DNA from: Synechococcus sp. CC9902
Lineage (GTDB): Bacteria; Cyanobacteriota; Cyanobacteriia; PCC-6307; Cyanobiaceae
Assembly: GCF_000012505.1 (NCBI RefSeq)
Contig: NC_007513.1
Span: 620,001-684,000, forward strand
Direction of reading: 5' to 3'
Length of the DNA: 64,000 nt
Shown here piece by piece: positions 55,628 through 64,000 of the stretch. Position numbers and translations under genes: made by a program. The notes below the pieces were generated by a model that had not been told where the DNA came from, made no database searches, and saw only the letters and a program-made list of their open reading frames with translations. Each line of letters begins with the position of its first letter. Within the stretch, counting starts at the first letter, position 1.

Positions 55628-57103
55628 TCAGACTTTGCCTGGGTTAGTTGCATGGGATAGGGCTTCTCGGAAGCGGCTCCAGAGCTCATCTGGTTGTTCG
55701 AGTCCAACCGAAACCCTGAGCAGATGAGCTGGAACACCACAGGCTTCAGCCCAGTCCAGTTCCTCGTAGTGGGCCAGTTGGGTGTAGGGGCACACCAGGC
55801 TGAAGGAGGTGCCCAGGCTTGGTCCTTTGCAAATCCTTAGCGCATCGAAAACCCGTTGAGCATTGCGTTCGCCTGCATGCAGTTCGAAGCTCAGCAGACA
55901 ACCATCTCCGGCGCCGCGCTTCTTTAGGGCCTGGAAGTTCTTGCAATCTTTGGGGTGCAGCACACGCTTCACGGCTGGATGCTTCTCCAGCTTTTGGGCC
56001 AGTGCCAAGCAATTGGCATCCAGACGTGGCACCCGATCGTTCACGTCGCGGCTGTTTTGTTCTAGGGCAATGGCATCGGCGTCACTCAGAGTCGCCCTTG
56101 GTGCGATGGCCTCCAGCAGGGTGGACCTCCACTGCGAGTCGGGGCTGATCAGCAGACATCCCGCCATCACATTGCCGCGTCCAGCAAAGCTTTTTGTGAG
56201 CGAGGTGAAAACCAGGTCTGCGTAGGGGAGTGCCTCGAGGTTGATCCCAGTTCCGATCGTGTCGTCGGCGATGAGGGGGATTCCTCGGGCATGGGCGAGT
56301 TCCGCGACGGCCGGTAAATCCACACAGCGCAACAGCGGATTGCTGGGGAGTTCCACAATCACCGCCGCGGGATCCAGCCGGTCCAATGTGGCGACGATGT
56401 CGCCCAGATTCGTGGTTCTGAGTAACTCACTGCCATGGAACACCACCTGAGGTTGTTTCAAGACATCCACATAGGGAAAGCCCAGCTGCAAGGTGGGTCG
56501 GCCAGGTCGCAGGGTTTGAACGGCCTCTAATCCAGCGTGGAGTGCAGCCATACCGGCTGGAACAAGGCTGATGTGCTCTTCAGAGCAATGGTGTATTTCG
56601 GCTAGCCGTTGCCGAACGCGTTGTCGAGCCTGCTCCCCTTGATGGGGTGCTGGTGCCAACTCGTGGCCAAGGGCTATGGCCGCCTGCCGCGATGAAGCTC
56701 CGAGTCCTGTGTGTTGCCAAAAGGCTTTGGCATGGGCGCTGGCCGCGGCATCCGTGCATAAACAGCTGATCTTGTGTTGATCCAGCAAACGAAGGCTCGA
56801 CTGGGGCGATTTCCTTTGGCAATGCTTCTGGGCTGCTTCGGCAGCGGCCCTGCTAGCGAAGGGCCACACCCCCATACCGTCACTGGGCACTTGGTTGGCT
56901 AGCTCTTGGAGGAACGGGTGCAGTCCAAAGCGGGGATAAATCGTTTGCAGTGCTGCACGGCAGGTGGCTTCGTGCTCTTCGTAGGCGATCACATCACGCC
57001 ATCGAGGGAGAGCCATCGACACGGCATGGGGGTGATCGGGCAGAGGATGGCCGAGGTCTGATCCCTGCCAGCAAGGTTCCTTCAGCAGGTTTCGCTCGCT
57101 CAC
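55628..57103 (-). CDS. Cys/Met-metabolism PLP enzyme with N-terminal extension (fungal STR2-like cystathionine gamma-synthase type), 491 aa
   Basis: The C-terminal 350 residues form the Cys/Met PLP fold: D-D-T-I-G-T-G near 278-284, the PLP Lys in S-L-T-K-S-F-A-G near 302-309, and N-V-M-A-G. An extra 110-140 residues at the N-terminus contain G-H-P-L-P-D-H-P-H-A-V-S-M-A-L-P-R-W near 18-35, Y-E-E-H-E and Y-P-R-F-G-L-H-P, a block that recalls fungal Str2-type enzymes rather than MetB. The reaction is probably in the cystathionine family. Its ATG overlaps the stop of its shorter relative upstream (ATGA). Confidence 0.82.
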   Translation of the reverse strand: MSERNLLKEPCWQGSDLGHPLPDHPHAVSMALPRWRDVIAYEEHEATCRAALQTIYPRFGLHPFLQELANQVPSDGMGVWPFASRAAAEAAQKHCQRKSPQSSLRLLDQHKISCLCTDAAASAHAKAFWQHTGLGASSRQAAIALGHELAPAPHQGEQARQRVRQRLAEIHHCSEEHISLVPAGMAALHAGLEAVQTLRPGRPTLQLGFPYVDVLKQPQVVFHGSELLRTTNLGDIVATLDRLDPAAVIVELPSNPLLRCVDLPAVAELAHARGIPLIADDTIGTGINLEALPYADLVFTSLTKSFAGRGNVMAGCLLISPDSQWRSTLLEAIAPRATLSDADAIALEQNSRDVNDRVPRLDANCLALAQKLEKHPAVKRVLHPKDCKNFQALKKRGAGDGCLLSFELHAGERNAQRVFDALRICKGPSLGTSFSLVCPYTQLAHYEELDWAEACGVPAHLLRVSVGLEQPDELWSRFREALSHATNPGKV

Positions 57104-58293
57104 GCCAGCAGCTCCAAGGCTCGCGATAGGTCGGCCTGTAGATCCACCAAGTCTTCGCAGCCCACCGAGAGGCGCACTAAACCGTCGCCGATGCCGAGTT
57201 TGGCCTTCACCTCAGCCGACACGGCGGCATGGGTCATGGTGGCTGGGTGGCAGATCAAGCTTTCAATGCCACCAAGACTTTCGGCCATGGTGAACCACTT
57301 CAACTGCTTGCAGAGTCGATAGGTTTCCTCTTGGCTGGCCTGGAAGCTCACGGTCACGATTGCTCCTCCACCCTTCATCTGTCGTTGGGCCAAAGCGTGC
57401 TGAGGATGGTCGTTGCGGTGGGGGTAGCGCACCCACGCCACCTTCGGATGCAACGCCAATTGATCAGCTAAGGCAGCGGCATTCGCCATTTGTTGCTTCA
57501 GTCGCAGTGGAAGCGTTTTGATCCCGCGAGTGATCAGCCAGGAGTCGAAGGGTGAGGGTTGTAATCCCAGAGCCTTTTGCGAAAACACCATTTTTTGATG
57601 CCAGCCAGCGTCGTTGGTCGAGACGGCCCCCCCAAGGGCATCGGAGTGGCCGTTGATGTATTTCGTGGTGCTTGTAAGGGACAGCGTCGCGCCGAGCTCC
57701 AACGGTCGTTGAACGAGAGCAGTCGCGAAGGTGTTGTCGACGACAACGGGGATGTCGAACTCACGGGCCACGCCGCACACGGCCTCGATATCGATCACCT
57801 TGAGGAGTGGATTGGTTGGGCTTTCAATCCAAACCATTGCTGGCTTGCTGCTGCGCAGGACATCAAGGGCATTGGCTTCAGTGAAGTCCAACCATTGCGT
57901 TCGTAGCCCGAACTTGGAAAACACCTGTTCGAATAGCCGCACGGTGCAGCCGTAGAGATTCTCCTCGCACAACACCAGATCTCCCTGCTTGAGTTGCGAC
58001 ACCACCGCTGTGATTGCGCTGACGCCAGAACCAAACACAGTTGTGTGGTCGCAACCTTCGAGTGCACTCAGCACTCCGTCCAGAATTCGAAAGTTTGGGT
58101 TCCCTGAGCGGGTGTAATCAAAGCCGCCAGGGTTGCCGTGGGCGAAGGTGGATGTTGGAAAGATCGGGGGCATCACCGACCCGGTCTCTCCAGCAAAGCT
58201 TTCACCGTGATGAATCACCCGGGTGTTGACTCCCACTGCGGGGGTGTTGGATCCGGGCTCGGACACCGGGTTCGTCACAGCGGCGTCAATCAC
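57100..58293 (-). CDS. metB: Cystathionine gamma-synthase or gamma-lyase (Cys/Met PLP family), 397 aa
   Basis: A standard-length member: T-R-V-I-H-H-G near residues 24-30, Y-T-R-S-G-N-P near 60-66, V-D-N-T-F-A-T near 185-191 and the PLP Lys in S-T-T-K-Y-I-N-G-H-S-D near 208-218. MetB (synthase) and the lyase cannot be told apart safely by eye; metB is given because of its place with cysK and a second relative. The 231-base gap upstream contains repeated sites (58346-58404) that may regulate it. Confidence 0.85.
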   Translation of the reverse strand: MIDAAVTNPVSEPGSNTPAVGVNTRVIHHGESFAGETGSVMPPIFPTSTFAHGNPGGFDYTRSGNPNFRILDGVLSALEGCDHTTVFGSGVSAITAVVSQLKQGDLVLCEENLYGCTVRLFEQVFSKFGLRTQWLDFTEANALDVLRSSKPAMVWIESPTNPLLKVIDIEAVCGVAREFDIPVVVDNTFATALVQRPLELGATLSLTSTTKYINGHSDALGGAVSTNDAGWHQKMVFSQKALGLQPSPFDSWLITRGIKTLPLRLKQQMANAAALADQLALHPKVAWVRYPHRNDHPQHALAQRQMKGGGAIVTVSFQASQEETYRLCKQLKWFTMAESLGGIESLICHPATMTHAAVSAEVKAKLGIGDGLVRLSVGCEDLVDLQADLSRALELLA

Positions 58294-58345
58294 AGCGGCC
58301 TACTCAGGCTACGAATCGATGCTTCCCAGATCGCAGGGATTGCAA

Positions 58346-58404
58346 CGATTCACGATATTGAATCGATATGTAGCCGAAATAGTAACGAGATATTCACGAT
58401 ATTG
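58346..58404 (-). promoter_or_regulatory. Repeated ATTCACGATATTG boxes upstream of metB
   Basis: The 13-base word ATTCACGATATTG occurs twice, at 58348-58360 and 58392-58404, with starts 44 bases apart. The first copy lies in an inverted repeat, CGATTC-ACGATATT-GAATCG (58346-58365). In this otherwise compact genome such a repeat before a sulfur-metabolism operon suggests an operator pair. I cannot name the regulator. Confidence 0.45.
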
Positions 58405-58461
58405 TTTTACTAGAGTTGCGCTTTGGCGAGATGGTCGTTTGGGTGATTTCACCTGGCCAAT

Positions 58462-58490
58462 AAAAAACCCCCATCAATGTGATGAGGGTT
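58462..58490 (-). terminator. Intrinsic terminator for psbD-psbC
   Basis: On the minus strand an 11-base stem (AACCCTCATCA / TGATGGGGGTT, one wobble pair, CAT loop) ends in a T-run of six, 35 bases past the psbC stop. This is a strong standard terminator, fitting a highly expressed photosystem operon. Confidence 0.9.
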
Positions 58491-58524
58491 GCTTGTTGGA
58501 CGATCGTGGAAATCGGCTGATTGA

Positions 58525-59913
58525 TCAGTCGAGATCCGGCATTCCGAGAACGGGTTCTGCTTTGCGATCGATGCCTTTTTCAAAACCAGCTGCGGCGGCG
58601 CGGGCGCGGCCTGCATGCCAGAGGTGACCCACCAGGAAGAAGAAAGCGAGCACGAATTGTGCTGCTCCCAGCCACTGACGAAGGTTCACGTAGTTCACCG
58701 AGTTTGGCTCGGTGATGATGCCGCCAACGGAGTTCAGAGAAGCGTTGGGGGCGTGCGTCATGTACTCAGCTGCACGGCGCACTTGCCATGGCTGAATGTC
58801 ATTTTGCAATTTGTCGAGGCTCAAACCGTTGGGGCCACGGAGGGGCTCCAACCAAGGACCACGGAAGTCCCAGAAACGCATGGTTTCGCCACCGAAGATG
58901 ATTTCACCGGTTGGTGAGCGCATCAGGTATTTGCCGAGGCCGGTGGGACCCATGGCAGAACCGATGTTGGCTCCAAGGCGTTGGTCACGCACCAGGAAGG
59001 TGAAACTTTGAGCTTGGGATGCCTCCGCGTTGGTAGGGCCCCAGAACTCAGAGGGATAGGCGGTGTTGTTGAACCAGATGTAGGCCGATGCGATGAAGCT
59101 CATGAAGCTCAAGGCACCCAGGCTGTAGCTCAGGTAGGCCTCACCATTCCAGATGAAGGCACGACGCACCCAGCCGAAAGGCTTGGTGATGGCGTGCCAA
59201 ATGCCACCGAAGATCAGCGTTAGGCCCAACCAGATGTGACCACCAATGATGTCTTCCATCGAGTTCACTCCGATGATCCAACCTTCGCCACCAAAGGGGG
59301 CGCGGAAGAGATAACCGAAGATCACACCGGGGTCGAGGGTGGGGTTCGTGATCAGACGAACGTCGCCACCGCCGGGGGCCCAGGTGTCGTAGACGCCGCC
59401 GAAGAACATGGCCTTAAAGACCAGCAGCAAGCAGCCGACGCCAAGAAGAATCAGGTGATAACCAATGATGTTGGTCATCTGATTTTTGTCGCGCCAGTCC
59501 TGGGAGAAGAAGGAGGAATAGTTCTCCAAAATCTCAGGACCACGCAGGGCGTGGTACAGACCACCCAAGCCAAGAACGGCTGAGCTGATCAGGTGCAGAA
59601 CACCAACCACAAAGAATGGGAAGAGATCAGTGACTTCTCCGCCGGGTCCTACGCCGTAACCGAGGGTTGCGACGTGGGGCATGCAGATGAAGCCCTGCTC
59701 ATACATGGGCTTATCGAAGGTGAAGTGACTCACCTCGAACAGCATCATTGCGCCAGCCCAGAACACCATCAAACCGGCATGGGCCACGTGGGCGCCAAGC
59801 AAACGGCCTGAAAGGTTGATCAGGCGGGCATTTCCAGACCACCAGGCATAGCCAGTGGAGTCGAGGTCTTTGCCGCCAGTGGCGACAAGACCAGCATTAA
59901 AGGGCGTTTCCAC
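58525..59913 (-). CDS. psbC: Photosystem II CP43 chlorophyll-binding protein PsbC
   Basis: The inner antenna protein of [29 protein letters not shown] in the first helix (short form: G-A-H-V-A-H) and later family blocks such as [20 protein letters not shown] identify it. Six membrane helices with many His ligands are present. I chose GTG 59913, the start used in many organisms, with GAAGAGG about 10 bases upstream; it overlaps psbD by 17 bases and gives 462 residues. An in-frame ATG at 59949 would add 12. Confidence 0.96.
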
Positions 59914-60952
59914 GGGGCAGAACCTCTTCAGGGAAGACGAAGTTTTCATGCGGCTGGTCAGCCGGTGCCATCCAGGCACGCAGACCTTCATTCAGAAGAA
60001 TGTTCTTGGTGTAGAAGGTCTCAAATTCGGGGTCCTCAGCAGCGCGGATTTCCTGTGACACGAAGTCATAGGCGCGCAGGTTGAGGGCCAGACCGATGAT
60101 GCCGATGGAGCTAGTCCAGAGGCCCATCACTGGCACGAACAGCATGAAGAAGTGCAGCCAGCGCTTGTTGGAGAACGCAATTCCGAAGATTTGGCTCCAG
60201 AAGCGGTTGGCGGTGACCATGGAATAGGTCTCTTCTTCCTGGGTGGGTTCGAACGCCTTAAAGGTGTTCGCTTGCTCACCATCCTCGAACAGTGTGTTTT
60301 CCACGGTTGCACCGTGAATGGCACACAACAGAGCGCCGCCCAAGATGCCGGCCACTCCCATCATGTGGAAGGGGTTCAGCGTCCAGTTGTGGAAGCCCTG
60401 CAAGAAGAGGAGGAAGCGGAAGATCGCTGCCACACCGAAGGATGGCGCGAAGAACCAGCTGCTCTGGCCGAGGGGGTACATCAGGAAAACACTGACGAAC
60501 ACCGCAATCGGGCCGGAGAAGGCAATGGCGTTGTAGGGACGAATGCCGACGAGACGAGCAATTTCGAACTGACGCAGCATGAAGCCGATCAGTGCGAAAG
60601 CACCGTGCAGGGCAACAAAAGCCCAGAGGCCGCCGAGTTGACACCAGCGGACAAAATCGCCCTGGGCTTCTGGGCCCCAGAGCAGCAGCAAGCTGTGACC
60701 CATCGCGTCAGCGGGGGTCGAAACAGCAGCGGTGAGGAAGTTGCAACCTTCGAGGTACGACGACGCGATGCCGTGGGTGTACCAGGAGGTGACAAATGTG
60801 GTGCCGGTCAGCCAGCCACCGATAGCCATGTAGGCCGTCGGGAGCAGAAGTAGGCCAGACCAGCCGATGAATACGAAGCGGTCGCGCTTGAGCCAGTCAT
60901 CGAGGACGTCAAACCATCCCCGCTGAGGCGCGCGTCCTACAGCGATCGTCAT
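59897..60952 (-). CDS. psbD: Photosystem II D2 reaction-centre protein PsbD
   Basis: D2 of the PSII core, 351 residues, the standard length from ATG 60952. [16 protein letters not shown] at the start, G-P-E-A-Q-G-D near 131, helix D with the chlorophyll/iron ligands [12 protein letters not shown] near 189-200 and the late [12 protein letters not shown] are all intact. It overlaps psbC and heads that operon. Its promoter lies in the 190-base gap to ycf4. Confidence 0.97.
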
Positions 60953-61142
60953 GAGGGTGAACGGGTGCGGAAAACCGCAGGCTGTTGGATACGCCAGCGA
61001 CCTTAACAATCTCAACCCGTGCTGTGGGGCGTGTTTGCATCACCTGAAATCCCTTGTATCGCTTCGTTTCTTTGGGATTTCTTTTGCTTTCGCTATTGCG
61101 CGCCGTCTCCCTCCACAATGAGCAGTAAATACCGCCCTCTTC

Positions 61143-61679
61143 ATGTCCGCAGCAGTGCTGGAGCAATCGGTGCTCGGCTCAAGGCGACTTTCTAATTTTT
61201 TGGTGGCCGCAGCCGTCAGTGTTGGAGGTGTTGGCTTCTTGTTGGCGTCACTTTCCAGCTATCTCGGACAAGACCTGTTGCCCTTTGGGCATCCTGCAGC
61301 TCTGATTTTTGTTCCGCAGGGCCTGGTGATGGGCCTGTACAGCATCGCCGCTGCACTGTTGGCCTCCTACCTCTGGTATGTGATCGCTGTCGACGTGGGC
61401 TCTGGAAGCAATCGTTTCGATAAAGAATCTGGTGTTGTGGTGATCAGCCGTCGGGGTTTCCGTCGCCCGGTTTGCGTGGAATTTCCCTTGAAAGATGTCA
61501 AGGCGGTGAAAGTGGAAGTGCGTGATGGGTTCAATGCCCGCCGCCGCGTGTCTCTGCGTCTCCAGGGGCGTCGCGATCTTCCCCTAACCCGGGTGGGTGA
61601 GCCGCTGCCATTGGCTCAGCTCGAGCAGGAAGGAGCTGAACTCGCCCGTTTTCTTGGCGTCAATCTCGAAGGGCTTTGA
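61143..61679 (+). CDS. ycf4: Photosystem I assembly protein Ycf4
   Basis: Two membrane helices (about residues 19-41 and 63-83) are followed by a soluble C-terminal domain with [16 protein letters not shown] and [11 protein letters not shown]. Ycf4 helps assemble PSI. At 178 residues it is normal. It is divergent from psbD, an arrangement that puts both photosystem genes under one intergenic region. The gene for a secreted cyclophilin starts 5 bases after its stop. Confidence 0.93.
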   Translation: MSAAVLEQSVLGSRRLSNFLVAAAVSVGGVGFLLASLSSYLGQDLLPFGHPAALIFVPQGLVMGLYSIAAALLASYLWYVIAVDVGSGSNRFDKESGVVVISRRGFRRPVCVEFPLKDVKAVKVEVRDGFNARRRVSLRLQGRRDLPLTRVGEPLPLAQLEQEGAELARFLGVNLEGL

Positions 61680-61684
61680 TTCCC

Positions 61685-62365
61685 ATGCGTTCTCCTTTTC
61701 GTCGTGTTGTGTGGTCGTTGCTGCTTCTCTTCCCCTTGATGGTGAGTTGCAGTCCTTCACCGCAGGCATCGCCAACACCATCCTGTGCCGACGCAAATGT
61801 TCCTTGTCTTCAGGGCACAACCCAGGTTCAGATGAGCACCAATCGCGGCGAGATCACGATCGAGGTTGATGGTGATGCTGCGCCGATCACAGCTGGCAAT
61901 TTTGTGGATTTGGTGCGTCGTGGCACCTACGACGGAACGATGTTTCATCGCGTGGTGCGCGAACCCGTTCCCTTCGTTGTTCAAGGGGGAGATCCCAAGT
62001 CAACGGATCGTTCCGTTCCCTTAAATCAATTGGGCACCGGAAGTTTTGTTGATCCACAAACCGGTCAATCCCGAATGATTCCTCTGGAGATTGGTTTCCG
62101 TGGAGAAGAGAATCCCCGCTACAGCCGGGAAATTACCAATCCCAGTCAGCTGGATTCCCTCAGGCTGAACCATGAACGTGGCTCGGTGGCGATGGCACGG
62201 TCTCAGGCCCCAGACTCCGCCAGCGCTCAGTTTTATATCGCCTTAAAGCCTTTACCAGAACTGGATGGCCGCTATGCCGTTTTCGGGAGGGTGATTGAGG
62301 GCATGGACGTTGTTGATGAGATTCGCCAGGGGGATCGGATCACCAAAGCCAGCCTTGGCGATTGA
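61685..62365 (+). CDS. Cyclophilin-type peptidyl-prolyl isomerase, predicted lipoprotein, 226 aa
   Basis: The signal peptide (R-S-P-F-R-R then a hydrophobic core) ends in a lipobox-like L-M-V-S-C near residue 21, so the protein is likely anchored to a membrane face. The cyclophilin domain covers about 48-226: [30 protein letters not shown] with the catalytic Arg, and A-S-A-Q-F-Y-I-A. An in-frame TTG at 61676 would add three residues. Its stop lies 2 bases from ilvH, which is convergent. Confidence 0.88.
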   Translation: MRSPFRRVVWSLLLLFPLMVSCSPSPQASPTPSCADANVPCLQGTTQVQMSTNRGEITIEVDGDAAPITAGNFVDLVRRGTYDGTMFHRVVREPVPFVVQGGDPKSTDRSVPLNQLGTGSFVDPQTGQSRMIPLEIGFRGEENPRYSREITNPSQLDSLRLNHERGSVAMARSQAPDSASAQFYIALKPLPELDGRYAVFGRVIEGMDVVDEIRQGDRITKASLGD

Positions 62366-62367
62366 AC

Positions 62368-62898
62368 TCAAGCGGGGATCCGCGTTTCGCTGGGTGAAAC
62401 CTTGAGCAGTTCGGTGTTCACCCCGGAAGCCCGCTCGAGGGCCACTTTTCCGGTTCGTGCGATTTCAAGGATGCCGAAGGGCTTCATCAGGCGTTCAAGA
62501 GCTACCAACTTTCCGGGGTCGCCCACCACTTCAAGGGTTAGAGCTTCATCGGCCACGTCGACAACCTTGGCGCGGAACACCTGAACCAGATCAAACACTG
62601 CGCTTCGCGTTTCGGCTGGGGCTTTCACTTTCAGGAGCATCAGTTCGCGTTCCACTGCAGGACGCTGGGTTAGATCCAGAACCTGGAGAACGTTGACCAG
62701 CTTGTCCAGCTGTTTGGTCATCTGCTCCAGGGTTTGCGCATCTCCTTCCACCACCATCGTTAAGCGCGATTGGCCATCGGCTTCCGCTGGCCCCACAGCC
62801 AAGCTGTGGATATTGAAACCACGGCGGGCGAACAATCCGGCGATGCGGCTGAGTGCTCCAGATTCGTCCTCCACAAGCACCGAAAGGGTGTGCTTCAT
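62368..62898 (-). CDS. ilvH: Acetolactate synthase small (regulatory) subunit IlvH
   Basis: The N-terminal ACT domain has [30 protein letters not shown] near residues 4-32 (short form: R-R-G-F-N-I), and a C-terminal domain follows with [12 protein letters not shown]. It gives valine feedback to the branched-chain pathway; the large subunit is not in the window. The ATG overlaps the stop of the hydrolase gene (ATGA). Confidence 0.95.
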   Translation of the reverse strand: MKHTLSVLVEDESGALSRIAGLFARRGFNIHSLAVGPAEADGQSRLTMVVEGDAQTLEQMTKQLDKLVNVLQVLDLTQRPAVERELMLLKVKAPAETRSAVFDLVQVFRAKVVDVADEALTLEVVGDPGKLVALERLMKPFGILEIARTGKVALERASGVNTELLKVSPSETRIPA

Positions 62899-63929
62899 AT
62901 CTGCTGAACGTCCCCTGCTGGTCTGCTGTTACCCAAGTTACGGTCCAGCCAGGGCAGCAGAGCATTTAGGAACTGATTCGGGTCCTCATCGTGGGAGCAA
63001 TGCCCGCAGTGATTGAGCACTTTGAGCTCCACCCAGGGGTGTTGATCCACAACCTTTTGGCCGACGCTGAGGGGGACAAAACGATCGTTTCGGCCCCAGA
63101 GCATCAACATCGGCAGTTGTGTTGTCGCTAGCTGTTCCAGTAGGGCCGGAGCTGTTGCTCCGCTGGGTCGAAGACCCATGCCAAGAGTCATGGCCCGTAG
63201 GGCTCGGGCTGCGGTCGGTCGGCGGGCTGGACGACAAATCAGCTGCTGCAGATCAAGGTCGTTGGTGATGGAACAGGTGTAGGCACCTTGCAGTCCAAGC
63301 CGAATCAGCTTGCTGCGGGCAATCACTGGCACGATCCACTGCAAGGGAATCAGTTGAACGATCAAGCTGAGCCATCCCCGTTGCCAGCGTCGTCGCCACG
63401 GTGAACGTCGTCGTGGCACCGGCTGGAGCAGGGCCGGATCAGGCAGCGGTGCTGCCACGAGTGCTCTCACCAAATCGGGCGTCAGAACGGCTGTGGTGAG
63501 GGCACTGAGACCACCCAGGGAGTTCCCCACGAGTACGGCGGGCCGCTGAACAATCTCCTGGAGAAAGGCAGCGGTTTGCTGTCCCCAAATCCGGTTATCC
63601 AGTGGACCTCCCTGGCGAATCCCCGATTGCTCCGACGCGCCAAATCCCAAGAGGTCGAGGCTGAACACTTGCCAGCCCTGGGCCGCCAGTTTCGGCGCGA
63701 TGCGCCGCCAGTGCCCGCTCGAGGCCCCGAAACCATGCAAGAGCACGAGGGCTGGGCCATGGCTTGGCCCCAAAACTCGCCAATGGCATGTCCATTGTTG
63801 ATTTTGGTTTCTACGACTTGGCTGTCGACGCCAAGTCCATTCGTGGTGGTGCCCCCAGGCGCTGGTTTCGGCCTCCGGGCACCATGGCTCGGCAGGCTGG
63901 AGTGCATTGGCTGACACAGCTCTGGGCAT
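62895..63929 (-). CDS. Alpha/beta hydrolase, 344 aa
   Basis: Family features are [12 protein letters not shown] near residues 63-74, the nucleophile elbow V-G-N-S-L-G-G near 138-144 and a late H-C-G-H with the catalytic His. The substrate is unknown; cyanobacterial members of this type have been likened to esterases or to the chlorophyll-dephytylase group, but I cannot assign one. It is translationally coupled to ilvH. The start may lie further in, because the first 40 residues are poorly defined. Confidence 0.82.
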   Translation of the reverse strand: MPRAVSANALQPAEPWCPEAETSAWGHHHEWTWRRQPSRRNQNQQWTCHWRVLGPSHGPALVLLHGFGASSGHWRRIAPKLAAQGWQVFSLDLLGFGASEQSGIRQGGPLDNRIWGQQTAAFLQEIVQRPAVLVGNSLGGLSALTTAVLTPDLVRALVAAPLPDPALLQPVPRRRSPWRRRWQRGWLSLIVQLIPLQWIVPVIARSKLIRLGLQGAYTCSITNDLDLQQLICRPARRPTAARALRAMTLGMGLRPSGATAPALLEQLATTQLPMLMLWGRNDRFVPLSVGQKVVDQHPWVELKVLNHCGHCSHDEDPNQFLNALLPWLDRNLGNSRPAGDVQQI

Positions 63930-64000
63930 ACCGGATCATCACTATCGCGAAGGGTCTGCCTCCCTAACGCTGGGATCGGGGTTTTTTCGTCCGGATTCTC

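Noticed and set aside
59897-59949. psbC frame overlapping psbD looked like a possible frameshift
   Set aside because: The overlap is the normal psbD-psbC arrangement, with a ribosome site before GTG 59913.
63942-64000. C-terminal fragment of an upstream minus-strand gene at the right edge
   Set aside because: Two frames are open to the edge (stops at 63964-63966 and 63942-63944); with fewer than 20 residues visible neither can be preferred.

Overview
The window is chromosomal DNA from a marine picocyanobacterium of the Synechococcus/Prochlorococcus lineage, most likely Synechococcus. It carries overlapping psbD-psbC, ycf4, pipX-pipY, a high-light-inducible protein gene (hli), ycf35 (DUF1257), several DUF families typical of cyanobacteria (DUF1997, DUF1823, DUF3143, DUF2997), and a biotin cluster of the marine cyanobacterial type. 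Genes are tightly packed, with many ATGA, TGATG, GTGA or TTGA overlaps. I see no rRNA, tRNA, CRISPR array, insertion sequence or prophage, and no gene-free stretch longer than 300 bases. The longest gaps are 1312-1528, 14080-14319, 58294-58524 and 60953-61142.

Layout: (1) 1-1311: tail of a gene that is probably rpoC2, then hli overlapping rlmN. (2) 1529-3438: a sodium:solute symporter coupled to a 49-residue membrane peptide. (3) 3478-6500: a compact operon of a HEAT-repeat protein, DUF2997, DUF1257/Ycf35, a [4Fe-4S] ferredoxin and an aldo/keto reductase. (4) 6508-8022: rsmG divergent from a DnaJ-domain protein and DUF3143. (5) 8051-12841: a minus-strand biotin operon, bioF-bioK-bioC-bioD-small orf-bioA. 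(6) 12884-18500: a bile-acid:sodium symporter family protein, a small unknown gene, a Ski2-like helicase and fumC.

(7) 18606-35372 is the accessory part. It is visibly AT-richer from about 18.7 to 25.6 kb and encodes surface-polysaccharide machinery: a KpsT-like protein that has lost every ATPase motif, a KpsM-like permease, a KpsE-like chain-length/export protein, three very large proteins with RgpF-type (rhamnan synthesis) domains, the complete dTDP-L-rhamnose pathway (rfbA, rfbC, rfbD, rfbB), a repeat protein and a coiled-coil protein. The likely product is a rhamnose-containing capsule or surface glycan.

(8) 35426-43067 returns to core genes: dus divergent from DUF1823, der, an EcfT/CbiQ-type permease, pipX-pipY, sepF with a structured leader, proC, cobI and an acireductone dioxygenase. 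(9) 43067-51477: a secreted protein, an ICMT-like membrane methyltransferase, a GT4 glycosyltransferase, an MFS transporter, recO, a deoC-family gene lacking its Schiff-base lysine, lrtA/hpf, lipB and an acyl-CoA/acyl-ACP synthetase. (10) 51545-58293: a YlqD-like protein, pdhC, queA, cysK and a pair of Cys/Met-metabolism PLP enzymes. (11) 58525-63929: psbC-psbD, ycf4, a lipoprotein cyclophilin, ilvH and an alpha/beta hydrolase. The last 71 bases hold no assignable gene.

The most unusual item is the motif-less KpsT homologue at 19197-19997. It sits exactly where the nucleotide-binding subunit of a capsule ABC exporter should be, next to an apparently intact permease and KpsE. Family assignments come from reading motifs by eye; no database search was possible.
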